Shown here in pieces: positions 46,358 to 55,463 of a stretch of DNA of 64,000 nucleotides. This stretch comes from Bacillus shivajii (lineage in GTDB: Bacteria; Bacillota; Bacilli; Bacillales; Salisediminibacteriaceae), in assembly GCF_020519665.1 (NCBI RefSeq), contig NZ_CP084703.1, positions 1,674,001 to 1,738,000 of the forward strand. The letters are read 5' to 3'. The number at the start of each line of letters is the position of its first letter. Positions within the stretch are counted from its first letter, which is position 1. The translations under genes were made by a program, and so were the position numbers. Below the pieces are notes generated by a model. It had not been told where the DNA came from. It ran no database searches and worked only from the letters and a program-made list of their open reading frames with translations.

Positions 46358-46746
46358 AATCAATTTCATAATTACGTTTTTTGCGCAGTGAAACGAATGA
46401 TATTATAAATACTTCATTAAATGTACGTTTTATTTGAAAGTGAACGTAACAAAAGACGGCGACTCCCGGAGGATCAGCGACGAGCAATACTTCTTCGAAC
46501 TGCTTCGAGCTGCGACGAGTAACCGCAGGAGCACTGTTTATCTGCGACGAGTAACCGCAGGAGCACTCTTTACCTGCGACGAGCAAGCGTAGTGGCGCAG
46601 GAGCAACGAGCTGAAAATCCACTTAGGCGAAGAGTTGCCGAGCCTAAGTTAGCTAAAGACAAGCCCTCGGGAAAGCGTCCGTCTGAAGTGAAGTTCACGC
46701 CCACATTTTGAATTTCGCATCATATTTTGAGTTATGAAATTGATTC
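46358..46746 (+). mobile_element. MITE-like element copy F (left end split by the IS)
   Basis: A 389-bp copy upstream of ypdA with perfect ends. The ACAG duplication is exact (46354-46357, 46747-46750), and a further ACAG-GAATC lies left of the IS because the IS duplicated it. Two complete 32-bp hairpin units and one variant unit are present. The right end stops only 14 bp before the ypdA ribosome-binding site. Confidence 0.93.
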
Positions 46747-46773
46747 ACAGATATAACAATTGAGGTGTTAAAT

Positions 46774-47760
46774 ATGCAACAGGAAGAAGTAATTATTATT
46801 GGAGGAGGCCCTTGTGGGTTATCTGCAGCAATTTTTCTGCAAGAACACGGAATAAACCCTTTAATTATTGAAAAAGGAAATATCGTAAATGCTATTTACC
46901 ATTACCCGACTCACCAACAATTTTTTAGTACGAGCGAAAAGTTAGCTATTGGCAATGTCCCTTTTTACAGTACTGAGCGTAAACCTAAAAGAAACGAAGC
47001 TCTCGTGTATTATCGAGAAGTAGCAAAAGAAAAAGGTTTAAACATTCATGCTTATGAAAAAGTGACGAGTGTAAAGAAACAGGAAGATGGTACTATGGTC
47101 GTTTCTTCGGAAAAAGCGGGGAAAGAAAAGAGAGAGTATAAAGCTTCTCATATCATTGTTGCTACTGGCTATTATGACTCTCCAAACATGATGGGGATAA
47201 AAGGTGAAGAGCTTCCACATGTATTTCATTACTTTAAAGAAGCCCATCCGTTTTATAACCAAGAAGTCGCAATTATAGGTGGAAAAAATTCAGCTGTAGA
47301 TGCAGCATTAGAGTTAGAGAAAGTAGGAGCAAACGTTTCAGTCTTTTATCGAGGAAGTGAATATTCTAAAAGTATCAAACCGTGGATCCTTCCTGAATTT
47401 GACGGGTTAGTTAGAAAGGGACACATTAACATGTATTTTGATACGAATGTCATCGAAATCAAAAAGGATAAAATGTTAATAGAACAAAAGGGTAAATCGT
47501 TTGAGAAAGAAGTGGACTTTGTGTTTGCGATGACAGGTTACCGTCCAGATCACTCATTTATTGAAAGTATGGGTGTTGAAATTGATTATACGACAGGAAG
47601 ACCTTATTTTAGCAAAGATACGATGGAGACAAATGTAGAGAATATCTATATTGCAGGAGTTATTGCAGCTGGTAATAATGCTAATGAAATTTTTATTGAA
47701 AATGGTAGATGGCATGGGCAACTCATTGCGCAATCGATAGAGAAGAAAAAGAATCGATGA
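46774..47760 (+). CDS. ypdA: YpdA-family FAD-dependent bacillithiol disulfide reductase
   Basis: A 328-residue NAD(P)H-dependent flavoprotein. The FAD site IIGGGPCGLSAA is at residues 8-19, the second nucleotide site AIIGGKNSAVDAA near 164, and an NIYIAGVIAAG block is near the end. YpdA proteins reduce bacillithiol disulfide in Bacillus and Staphylococcus. The ATG at 46774 has GAGGTG upstream. Its own promoter must lie in or before MITE copy F and the IS. Confidence 0.9.
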   Translation: MQQEEVIIIGGGPCGLSAAIFLQEHGINPLIIEKGNIVNAIYHYPTHQQFFSTSEKLAIGNVPFYSTERKPKRNEALVYYREVAKEKGLNIHAYEKVTSVKKQEDGTMVVSSEKAGKEKREYKASHIIVATGYYDSPNMMGIKGEELPHVFHYFKEAHPFYNQEVAIIGGKNSAVDAALELEKVGANVSVFYRGSEYSKSIKPWILPEFDGLVRKGHINMYFDTNVIEIKKDKMLIEQKGKSFEKEVDFVFAMTGYRPDHSFIESMGVEIDYTTGRPYFSKDTMETNVENIYIAGVIAAGNNANEIFIENGRWHGQLIAQSIEKKKNR

Positions 47761-47779
47761 TAGGTTGGATATATGAAGG

Positions 47780-47815
47780 AACGATCGAGTGACTATTTTC
47801 ACTCGATCGTTTATT
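47780..47815. terminator. Bidirectional terminator, ypdA / asparaginase
   Basis: ACGATCGAGTGA pairs with TCACTCGATCGT around CTATTT, then T/A-rich DNA. Confidence 0.88.
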
Positions 47816-47828
47816 TATAAAAGGAATA

Positions 47829-48797
47829 TTATTGCTGAAAAAATCCTTGTATTTTTTTAGGATCATGAGTTTGTTCTAAAGCAACCATTAGTTTAATTCT
47901 TGCCTTTTGTCCGTTTAAACCGTTAGTGAATATGACTCCCAAATCTTTTAGTTGTTTCCCTCCACCATCGTATCCATATATATCTTGGACAATGCCGTTA
48001 AAGCATCTAGATACTAATACAACAGGTATGCCTTTATCGATTAATTTGACTAAAGGCTCAATCGTCTCTGGAGGAAGGTTTCCTTGCCCTAAAGCTTCAA
48101 TAACGATACCATCTACTTTAATGGAGCATAACGCTTCAAAAATGCTATTCTCCATTCCTGCAACTACCTTTATTAAGAGAACTTGATGGTCAACTTCCTC
48201 AATATTGTATTGATCACGATGGCTTGGGGAGTGGTGAAAAAGTACACCACGTTTTGTCACGATTCCAATCGGACCATATTGCGGACTTTGGAAAGTTGCA
48301 ATATTACTTGTGTGAGTTTTCGTCACGTTTTTTGCGGTATGTATTTCGTCATTTAAAACGACTAAGACCCCTTTATCTAATGCAGAATCACTCATTGCTG
48401 TATGTATAGATGAAATAAGGTTATGAGGACCGTCTGACCCTAATTCATTACTAGAACGCATTGCACCAGTTACGACGATAGGTTTATTTGATCTGACAGT
48501 TAAATCAAGAAAATAGGCAGTTTCCTCTAGAGTATCAGTTCCGTGGGTCACAACAACTCCATCATAATCTTCATCATTTAAACAATAATTGATTCGTTTT
48601 GAAAGTGTGATCATATGTGATGGTGTGATGTGTGGTGATGGAACATTTAGAAAGTCTTCCACGTCAACTTGTACACCTTCTATATTCATGATAGTTTCAT
48701 GTAATGGATTTTCTAAATTTGGTTTAACGGCCCCTGTATTTCGATCTTCGCTCATTGCGATTGTACCACCTGTATGAATCACTAAGATATTTTTCAT
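47829..48797 (-). CDS. ansA: L-asparaginase
   Basis: A 322-residue asparaginase hydrolysing L-asparagine to aspartate and ammonia. The N-terminal VIHTGGTIAMS holds the nucleophilic Thr, and VVTHGTDTLEETA holds the second catalytic Thr-Asp pair. There is no signal peptide, so it is cytosolic. The start at 48797 has GGGGG upstream; the longer frame to 48812 does not. The insertion between ypdA and prsW is not seen in B. subtilis. Confidence 0.9.
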   Translation of the reverse strand: MKNILVIHTGGTIAMSEDRNTGAVKPNLENPLHETIMNIEGVQVDVEDFLNVPSPHITPSHMITLSKRINYCLNDEDYDGVVVTHGTDTLEETAYFLDLTVRSNKPIVVTGAMRSSNELGSDGPHNLISSIHTAMSDSALDKGVLVVLNDEIHTAKNVTKTHTSNIATFQSPQYGPIGIVTKRGVLFHHSPSHRDQYNIEEVDHQVLLIKVVAGMENSIFEALCSIKVDGIVIEALGQGNLPPETIEPLVKLIDKGIPVVLVSRCFNGIVQDIYGYDGGGKQLKDLGVIFTNGLNGQKARIKLMVALEQTHDPKKIQGFFQQ

Positions 48798-48901
48798 AAA
48801 TAATACCCCCATTTTAAAAAATACATATTGAACTTTACTCTATCATTTCCTAACATTAAAGTATCATGGATTAAAAAAAAAGAACAGAAAGGCTTGGGCC
48901 T

Positions 48902-49573
48902 ATGATTTCTTTAATTGCAGTAGGAATAGCACCAGCTTTGGCCTTGTTATGCTTTTTTTATTTGAAAGATGAATTTGAACAAGAACCAATTCTGATGGTT
49001 ATTCGTTCTTTTATATTTGGTGCCTTACTAGTGTTCCCTGTATTGTTTATTCAGTATGCATTAATAGAAGAAGGGTATGGACAACAGACGTGGCAACAAG
49101 CGTTTATTTACTCATCATTAATCGAAGAATTTTTAAAATGGTTTATTGTTGTTATTACAATATACCATCATGTTCAATTCAATGAACGGTATGATGGGAT
49201 TGTCTATGCAACAGCAGTCGCGCTTGGGTTTGCTTCAATAGAAAATGTATTATATTTAATTTCAAATGGTGTTGAGACAGCATTTTTGCGAGCGGTTTTT
49301 CCAGTGAGCAGTCACGCTCTTTTCGGGGTAGTTATGGGATACTACTTAGGAATGGCAAAGTTTTATCCAATAAAGAAATATCGTTATTTATTTTATTCAT
49401 TTTTCTTGCCTTATGCCCTTCATAGCTTATATAATTTGATTTTGTTGCGACAAGAAGTTTGGATTGTTTATTTAGTTCCATTTATGATATTTTTATGGTT
49501 CTTTGCGTTGAGAAAAGTAAAAAAAGCAAATAAGAAACAATTTGAATCAATGAACCGTTGCAAAGTTAGTTAA
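48902..49573 (+). CDS. prsW: PrsW intramembrane protease
   Basis: A 223-residue polytopic membrane protease. SLIEEFLKWFIVV carries the EExxK-type Glu pair, ASIENVLYL and VSSHALFGVVMGYY the other active-site residues. In B. subtilis PrsW makes the first cut in anti-sigma factor RsiW. Synteny (ypdC position, before sleB) supports it. It has the start MISLIAVGIAPALALL with an RBS a few bases upstream. Confidence 0.9.
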   Translation: MISLIAVGIAPALALLCFFYLKDEFEQEPILMVIRSFIFGALLVFPVLFIQYALIEEGYGQQTWQQAFIYSSLIEEFLKWFIVVITIYHHVQFNERYDGIVYATAVALGFASIENVLYLISNGVETAFLRAVFPVSSHALFGVVMGYYLGMAKFYPIKKYRYLFYSFFLPYALHSLYNLILLRQEVWIVYLVPFMIFLWFFALRKVKKANKKQFESMNRCKVS

Positions 49574-49729
49574 TCTTAAAGTAAGTTAGTTGAATCCTAT
49601 GTAAACTTCATTTATAGTAGGAAAATAAGATTAATGTATTTGGGCGGTTTAGGGAAAGATAAATGTAAGATAAACAATACTTTGCTTTTCGCCAAGACTA
49701 AATTGCGAAAGCCTATGTTGCAGAGTAAC

Positions 49730-49751
49730 TGCGACGAGTAATCGCAGGAGC
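49730..49751. repeat. Solo copy of the MITE core hairpin unit
   Basis: CTGCGACGAGTAATCGCAG followed by GAGC equals one core unit of the MITE family. No element ends are nearby. It may be a deletion remnant or an independently moving unit. Confidence 0.6.
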
Positions 49752-49812
49752 TTTTATACTTTCTACAGTAATTATCTAATCTAAATTCTGATAGTGAAAA
49801 AAGGAGTGATCT

Positions 49813-49983
49813 TTGTTGCCTGATACAAAGCCACGTTATAAGGTGATCATTCGATGTGGGGAATGTGGTGAAAAATATATTTTGCGCGGACGTCAAAACG
49901 AACAAGGTGGTTATGACACTGGGTTTAAGCGTTGTGTTTGCGGAAATGAAACGAAACTAGATATAGAAGTAACACCTGAATAA
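49813..49983 (+). CDS. Small zinc-ribbon protein
   Basis: A 55-56 residue protein found by reading the prsW-sleB gap. It starts at one of two TTG codons (49813, 49816) 7-10 nt after AAGGAG. CGECG near residue 15 and CVCG near 43 make a two-pair cysteine zinc ribbon. The start is LPDTKPRYKVIIRCGECG and the end DIEVTPE. A terminator follows. No known function. Confidence 0.7.
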   Translation: MLPDTKPRYKVIIRCGECGEKYILRGRQNEQGGYDTGFKRCVCGNETKLDIEVTPE

Positions 49984-49999
49984 TTTTCAATGTACTGTA

Positions 50000-50034
50000 A
50001 AGTCTTACTCTTAAAAGGGTAAGGCTTTTTTGTT
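50000..50034 (+). terminator. Terminator after the zinc-ribbon gene
   Basis: AAAGTCTTACTCTT pairs with AAGGGTAAGGCTTT (with G-U pairs), then a T run. The rest of the gap to sleB shows no clear motif. Confidence 0.75.
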
Positions 50035-50262
50035 TTTCCTTTACTCTTGTGCAAATCTGGCCACCGAGATACAGTACCTAGCTTTTTAGCGCCGGAAAGC
50101 CGTATTATTGACGTGCTATATTCCTATGTTTCGTACAAGACTTTCTTTAAAAATTCTCTCGTCTTATAGAGAATTTGTATAAAAAAAACATGATTGATAA
50201 AACTAACCATACGAAACTTTAAGGAGTAACATTGAGCAAATGCTCTCAGAGGAGGATGACAC

Positions 50263-51384
50263 ATGGAAAACCACAGCAAGAAAGCATTCAAGCGATTGTG
50301 CATAATCCTTATTATGTTTATGTATGCAACGGTTATCGTCTCGCCTCAATATTCAGAAGCTTTTTCTGATCAAGTCATTATTAAAGGGGCGACTGGAGAT
50401 GATGTCGTAGAGTTACAATCGCGTTTACAGTACATTGGTTTTTATGACGGTAAAATTGATGGTGTGTTTGATTGGGGAACATATTGGGCACTTCGAAATT
50501 ACCAAGAGGAGTTTGGATTAACCGTTGACGGTTATGTTGGTGATAAAACGAAAGCGATGCTGGAGAGATCTACGAAATATGATAAAGAATTTGTTCATAG
50601 AATGCTACGGGAAGGAAGAGAGTTTACGTATTATGGGGGAGTTTCGAAAGATATACAGAAAGGGCCGATAGGAAGCCGCGATTCAAAAGCTCCGGCTCAA
50701 GAAGAAAAACCTAAAGGTGGTCAACAGAGACGACCTGGTGAAGCACAAGAAACACCTGAGGCACCAGCTGAACCACAACCAGAACAACCAGGTGAAACTC
50801 CTGAAACTCCTGAAGAACCAACACCTGGAGAAGAACCGACCCCAACACCAGAAGCAGAAGATCCAGCACCAGAAGCTGAAGAGCCAGCTCCGACTCCTGA
50901 TCAGCCAACGCCAGATGCTGAGGAGCCGGTCGAGGAGCCTCCAGCTGAGCCAACGCCAGAAGAAGAAGAGCCTGAACAACAGGATAATGAGGCTAATGTC
51001 GAAAAAGCAATAAATGTACCAGAAGGGTTTACAGATAATGATATTCAACTGCTTGCTGCAGCTGTCATGGGGGAAGCGAGAGGTGAACCTTATGAAGGTC
51101 AAGTAGCTGTTGCAGCTGTTATTCTTAGTCGTGTACAAAGCCCTGAATTTCCAAATACAGTTTCAGGTGTCATATATGAACCGAGAGCATTTACTGCAGT
51201 TGCAGATGGTCAAATTAACCTTGAGCCGAATGACAGCGCAAGAAGAGCTGCGTTAGATGCAATAAATGGACAAGATCCTTCAGGGGGAGCATTGTATTTT
51301 TATAACCCAGTTACATCGACGTCACCTTGGGTTTTTGGACGTCCAACAATTAAACAAATCGGTAAACATATTTTTGCGAAATAA
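50263..51384 (+). CDS. sleB: Spore cortex-lytic enzyme SleB with extended acidic linker
   Basis: A 373-residue lytic transglycosylase that degrades spore cortex during germination. Signal peptide (about 1-34), peptidoglycan-binding repeat (39-104), then a Pro/Glu-rich linker (about 145-245, units like TPEEPTPGEEPTP), then the catalytic Hydrolase_2 domain (about 250-373; GEARGEPYEGQVAVAAVILSRV with the active Glu). B. subtilis SleB is 305 residues, so the linker accounts for the excess. In operon with ypeB, needed for SleB stability. Confidence 0.93.
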   Translation: MENHSKKAFKRLCIILIMFMYATVIVSPQYSEAFSDQVIIKGATGDDVVELQSRLQYIGFYDGKIDGVFDWGTYWALRNYQEEFGLTVDGYVGDKTKAMLERSTKYDKEFVHRMLREGREFTYYGGVSKDIQKGPIGSRDSKAPAQEEKPKGGQQRRPGEAQETPEAPAEPQPEQPGETPETPEEPTPGEEPTPTPEAEDPAPEAEEPAPTPDQPTPDAEEPVEEPPAEPTPEEEEPEQQDNEANVEKAINVPEGFTDNDIQLLAAAVMGEARGEPYEGQVAVAAVILSRVQSPEFPNTVSGVIYEPRAFTAVADGQINLEPNDSARRAALDAINGQDPSGGALYFYNPVTSTSPWVFGRPTIKQIGKHIFAK

Positions 51385-51402
51385 TGGATGGAGGTGTTAA
51401 GC

Positions 51403-52746
51403 ATGATACGTTCGATCATCATAGGTGTATTAGCAGTTGCAGTGTTTGCAACAGGTTTTTGGGGGTACCGGGAACATCAAGAAAAGAATGCAATCCTCAT
51501 CCAGTCAGAAAATAACTATCAAAGAGCGTTTCATGATTTATCGTATCACGTAGATTTATTACACGATGAGATCGGCTCAACTTTAGCGATGAATTCAAGA
51601 GAAAGGTTATCACCTTCCCTTGTAGAGGTTTGGAGACTTACATCAGAAGCACAAAATGATATAGGACAATTACCTTTGGCACTTACGCCATTCAGTAAGA
51701 CAGAAGAATTTTTATATAAAGTAGGTAGCTTCTCTTATAAAAATGCCATTAGAGATTTGGAGCAAGATCCACTTACAGATGAAGAATACGAATCTTTACA
51801 AACATTATATGAACAATCCGGTGAAATTCAGCAAGAACTAAGGAAAATTCAAAGCAAAGTACTAAACGAAGATTTAAAATGGATGGATGTTGATATGGCG
51901 CTAGCTGCTCAAGATGAACCTTTAGATAATTCTATCGTTAACGGGTTTAAAATTATTGATGAAAAGGTAGAAGGCTTTTCAGAAGTAGATATTGGCGCTG
52001 AATCTGCAGCATTATCACCAAATGATGAGGAAATTGCAGAAAGGTTAGAAGGGGAAGAAATTAACGAAAGACAAGCTTTACAAAAAGCAAAAGAGTTTTT
52101 AGATTTAGATACAGTGGAAGGAGCAGACATAACCGAAACAGGTGATGGCTTAGCATATGAAGCATATAGCTTAACAATTCCCGATCCTGAACACAACTCA
52201 TACATTACAATGGATATTACCAAAAAAGGTGGGAATCCTGTTTGGACGCTCAATGACCGTGATGTCAATGAGACTGAAGTAAGTCTAGGAGAAGCATCTG
52301 AAAATGCAAAGGAATTTTTAGAGCGGAACGACTTTGATAATATGCAATTGGTCAATAGTAAACAGTACAATAATGTCGGGGTTTTCAACTTTGTAGAAAT
52401 GCTCGATAACGTCAGAATTTATTCAGACGCAACGGTTATAGAAGTTGGCCTTGATGATGGAGAGGTTCTTGGTTATGAAGGGTTTTCTTACTTAGAAAAC
52501 AATAAAGAGCGCCAAAAGCAGGAACCAGAGCTATCGAAGGAAGAAGCGGAAGACCGTTTGAATCCTCATTTAGATGTAATGGAGCATCATTTAGCGATTA
52601 TTGAAAATGAATTAGAAGAAGAAGTGTTATGCCATGAGTTTTACGGTGTAATTAACAATGATACGTTCCGAATTTTTATTAACGCAGAAAATGGACGAGA
52701 AGAGCGGGTCGAAAAAATGGCGAACACTGAAGTGACATATAACTAA
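51403..52746 (+). CDS. ypeB: Germination protein YpeB
   Basis: A 447-residue spore membrane protein that stabilises and localises SleB. One N-terminal membrane segment (residues 2-20), a helical region, and PepSY-type domains in the C-terminal half. ATG 51403 follows GGAGGTG; the ATG 15 bp earlier lies before that site. 18 bp after sleB, same operon, with a strong terminator. Confidence 0.93.
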   Translation: MIRSIIIGVLAVAVFATGFWGYREHQEKNAILIQSENNYQRAFHDLSYHVDLLHDEIGSTLAMNSRERLSPSLVEVWRLTSEAQNDIGQLPLALTPFSKTEEFLYKVGSFSYKNAIRDLEQDPLTDEEYESLQTLYEQSGEIQQELRKIQSKVLNEDLKWMDVDMALAAQDEPLDNSIVNGFKIIDEKVEGFSEVDIGAESAALSPNDEEIAERLEGEEINERQALQKAKEFLDLDTVEGADITETGDGLAYEAYSLTIPDPEHNSYITMDITKKGGNPVWTLNDRDVNETEVSLGEASENAKEFLERNDFDNMQLVNSKQYNNVGVFNFVEMLDNVRIYSDATVIEVGLDDGEVLGYEGFSYLENNKERQKQEPELSKEEAEDRLNPHLDVMEHHLAIIENELEEEVLCHEFYGVINNDTFRIFINAENGREERVEKMANTEVTYN

Positions 52747-52749
52747 AGG

Positions 52750-52786
52750 TAGAAGAGGCCGGATTTTTTACCGGCCTCTTCTTTTA
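52750..52786 (+). terminator. Terminator of sleB-ypeB
   Basis: AGAAGAGGCCGG pairs with CCGGCCTCTTCT around ATTTTTTA, followed by TTTT. Confidence 0.92.
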
Positions 52787-53252
52787 TAGAGACTTGGCGA
52801 ATAAACCAAGTTTTGTACATTAAACAAAAAGAATGGTTATATAATTGTAAGTGGTTCCGGTCGAAAATAACCGTTCATTTTGGAGGTGATTCACGCCTGA
52901 ATTATCTCTTTTATCTTGGCTCTGTTCTAAAAGAGTGAAAGCGAAGGAATTTTTGAACGGATATAATGACTTATTCATTTGATCGAACGAACATGGTGTG
53001 TTTTATGCCGCACTTGATACTAGAGCTAAATGCGTCCGCCTGTAAACGGATTCGAGTGCTTATCTTAATAAAAACCATAATAATAAGGCAATCATGTAAA
53101 GCTCAATAATTGTCAGGACTTTTAATCGAAAATAGAATATAATATGTAGTGAGAAAGGACATTTTTTTTACATAAAAGAAGGTTTTTTTTATTACATAGC
53201 GAATGTAAAATTAAAGGTACTTTTAAATTGTAGTTAAGGAAGGAAGAGTCCT
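52787..53252. other. Non-coding gap between ypeB and ypfA
   Basis: No gene is seen in 466 bp. A TATAAT box at 52840-52845 and a Shine-Dalgarno-like GGAGGTGATT near 52881 are present, but the frames after them stop within a few codons. Only the sequence just before ypfA (GGAAGGAAGAG) is clearly functional, as its ribosome-binding site. Confidence 0.35.
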
Positions 53253-53909
53253 ATGGTTAAAGTAGGGAGTATGATTTTTTTAGAAACGAACAATTCTGAG
53301 GAAGATAAGAAAAGGTATCGTAGCAAGATTCTTGACTACGCGAAAGAACGTATTTATATAGATTTTCCAGTTGATGAACAGACGAAAAAACCAAAATTTT
53401 TTCTGCAGGGAACACAGTTTCGCGCTTGGTTTCTAGGTGAAGATGGTGCAATATACGTTTTTCAAACAGAAGTATTAGGAAAAGTAGATGGAAAATTACC
53501 AATGCTCATCCTTGATGATCCTGGAAAAAAGAAATATGTTCGAATTCAGCGTAGGCAATATGTGAGGGTTGATACTTCAGTCGATGTAGCGATTCAACTG
53601 CCACAGTCAAAAGAGACTTTTACATCGATCTCATTAGATATAAGTGGTGGAGGGATGGCTATTCATTTACCACATGATCACAATTTAAACCCAGAGGATA
53701 AAGTAGATGCATGGTTGTCGTTAGCTTATCAATCTGGTGAAATAAGCTACATGAAGACAAAAGCTCGACTTGTGCGAGTGATTAGTGAGCATAGTAGAGA
53801 AAGAGGCTCATTTGAATTTGTAGATATTAGTGAACATGATAGGCAAATGATTGTCCGCTATTGTTTTGAAAAACAAATGGAAATGAGACGGAAAAGTAAC
53901 CAAAAATAA
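53253..53909 (+). CDS. ypfA: PilZ-domain c-di-GMP receptor YpfA (flagellar brake)
   Basis: A 218-residue YcgR-like protein with an N-terminal YcgR domain and a C-terminal PilZ domain. The c-di-GMP motif RRQYVR at residues 96-101 and DISGGG near 130 are present. In B. subtilis the homologue (DgrA) inhibits motility at high c-di-GMP. Length matches (217 in B. subtilis). Confidence 0.92.
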   Translation: MVKVGSMIFLETNNSEEDKKRYRSKILDYAKERIYIDFPVDEQTKKPKFFLQGTQFRAWFLGEDGAIYVFQTEVLGKVDGKLPMLILDDPGKKKYVRIQRRQYVRVDTSVDVAIQLPQSKETFTSISLDISGGGMAIHLPHDHNLNPEDKVDAWLSLAYQSGEISYMKTKARLVRVISEHSRERGSFEFVDISEHDRQMIVRYCFEKQMEMRRKSNQK

Positions 53910-54047
53910 ATAAGTATTTCCCCCTATTAAAATAGACCACCCTGTAGCAAATATGATAAGATAAAATGTAAGTTCATCCTAGCGTTTCGTTTAATTTACG
54001 ATGAATAATATAAATATTGAAAAGTTTGGATAGGAAGGATTAACACC

Positions 54048-54719
54048 ATGGAAAAACAAATAAATATTGCCATAGATGGTCCAGCTGGTGCTGGGAAAAG
54101 CACTGTAGCAAAAATGGTCGCAGAAAAACTCAATTTTATATATATTGACACGGGTGCAATGTATCGCGCATTAACATATGCCGCTTTAAACACCTCAGTG
54201 GATATTAATAATGAAGAGGAAGTCTTACAACTTCTACATAAAAGTAATATTGAATTGTCTAATAATGATGGTGTACAACGAATCTTCTTAAATGGTAAAG
54301 ACATCAGTGATGCAATTCGATCAACAGACGTAACAAATCGTGTCTCATATGTTGCAAAGCACCGGCAAATTCGTGAACAAATGGTAACAGAGCAACAAGC
54401 CTTAGCCGTAAATGGTGGAACGGTAATGGACGGGCGTGATATTGGTACCGCTGTACTACCAAGTGCGGAAGTGAAAGTATTTTTGACCGCTTCTGTTGAG
54501 GAAAGAGCAAGAAGAAGGCATGAAGAACACCTTTCAAAAGGTCAGTCTTCGGATTACGATACATTAGTCAAAGAAATCCGTAACCGAGATAAGATAGACT
54601 CCGAAAGAGAAACCGCTCCTTTACGAAAAGCCCTTGATGCCATTGAAATCGATTCGACATCAATGACAATTCCAGAGGTTGTAGAGCATATTCTACAGCT
54701 TGTGAAGGAAAGGGTTTGA
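54048..54719 (+). CDS. cmk: Cytidylate kinase
   Basis: A 223-residue kinase phosphorylating CMP and dCMP. The P-loop GPAGAGKST is at residues 10-18, [12 protein letters not shown] near 35 and DGRDIGT near 127 are diagnostic. It lies just ahead of plsC and ypfD, the common Bacillus order. It ends 4 bp before plsC. Confidence 0.96.
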   Translation: MEKQINIAIDGPAGAGKSTVAKMVAEKLNFIYIDTGAMYRALTYAALNTSVDINNEEEVLQLLHKSNIELSNNDGVQRIFLNGKDISDAIRSTDVTNRVSYVAKHRQIREQMVTEQQALAVNGGTVMDGRDIGTAVLPSAEVKVFLTASVEERARRRHEEHLSKGQSSDYDTLVKEIRNRDKIDSERETAPLRKALDAIEIDSTSMTIPEVVEHILQLVKERV

Positions 54720-54723
54720 TCTT

Positions 54724-55320
54724 GTGAATGTTTCGGTATTCCGACTAGGCAAATTTATTTGTCGTACATACTTCAGAATGTTTTACAGAGTTGAAATCGT
54801 GGGAAGAGAAAATATACCAAATGAAGGTGGCGTTCTATTATGTAGTAACCACATTCATTTATTAGATCCACCATTAGTAGGAGCATTTTTAAAGAGAAAT
54901 GTAAGGTACATGGCAAAAGCAGAATTGTTTGAATTACCTGTTTTAAAGAGCTTACTGCCGAAATTAGGGGCTTTCCCAATTCGTAGAGGTGGTAGTGACC
55001 GCCAAGCCTTAAGGACTGGCTTAAGTCTTTTAAAAGAAGAGGAAATGGTTGGTATCTTCCCAGAAGGTACGCGTAGTAAGTCAGGTGAGCTAGGTAAAGG
55101 CTTAACAGGCGTTGGATTTTTCGCACTTCGCTCCAATTCATATGTTGTGCCTTGTGCAATAGTAGATGAATATAAGTTATTTAAGCGAATAAAAGTTGTT
55201 TATGGTCCACCGGTTAACATGAAAGAGTTGCGAGAAAATAAAGCTTCAGCAGAAGAGGCGACAGAGGCGATCATGGATGGCATAAAAGCACTATTAGATA
55301 AACACGACAAAAAAAGCTAG
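54724..55320 (+). CDS. plsC: 1-acyl-sn-glycerol-3-phosphate acyltransferase
   Basis: A 198-residue PlsC-type enzyme making phosphatidic acid from lysophosphatidic acid at the membrane. The catalytic NHIHLLD motif and the substrate motif FPEGTRSKSG are present. Start is GTG 54724. The position between cmk and the S1 protein gene is common in Bacillaceae other than B. subtilis. Confidence 0.92.
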   Translation: MNVSVFRLGKFICRTYFRMFYRVEIVGRENIPNEGGVLLCSNHIHLLDPPLVGAFLKRNVRYMAKAELFELPVLKSLLPKLGAFPIRRGGSDRQALRTGLSLLKEEEMVGIFPEGTRSKSGELGKGLTGVGFFALRSNSYVVPCAIVDEYKLFKRIKVVYGPPVNMKELRENKASAEEATEAIMDGIKALLDKHDKKS

Positions 55321-55463
55321 ATGCCACTTCAATTCTATCGACCTGGCAAATTACTGTTTTGTTTGTTATTTATTCTTTCACTTTCATAGTGAGAGGTTAT
55401 GATAGATATAAAAAGTAAAAAAAGTGCCCGTCACTTTTTCGGGGATTTAGGGAGGTAATGTCA

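Noticed and set aside
50683-51138. 151-codon minus-strand frame over sleB, rich in Trp, Phe and Ser
   Set aside because: It is the shadow of the Pro/Glu-rich linker codons of SleB and has no start signals.
53004-53108. 34-codon frame beginning MPHLILELNASACKRIR in the ypeB-ypfA gap
   Set aside because: No ribosome-binding site, no recognisable family, and length expected by chance.
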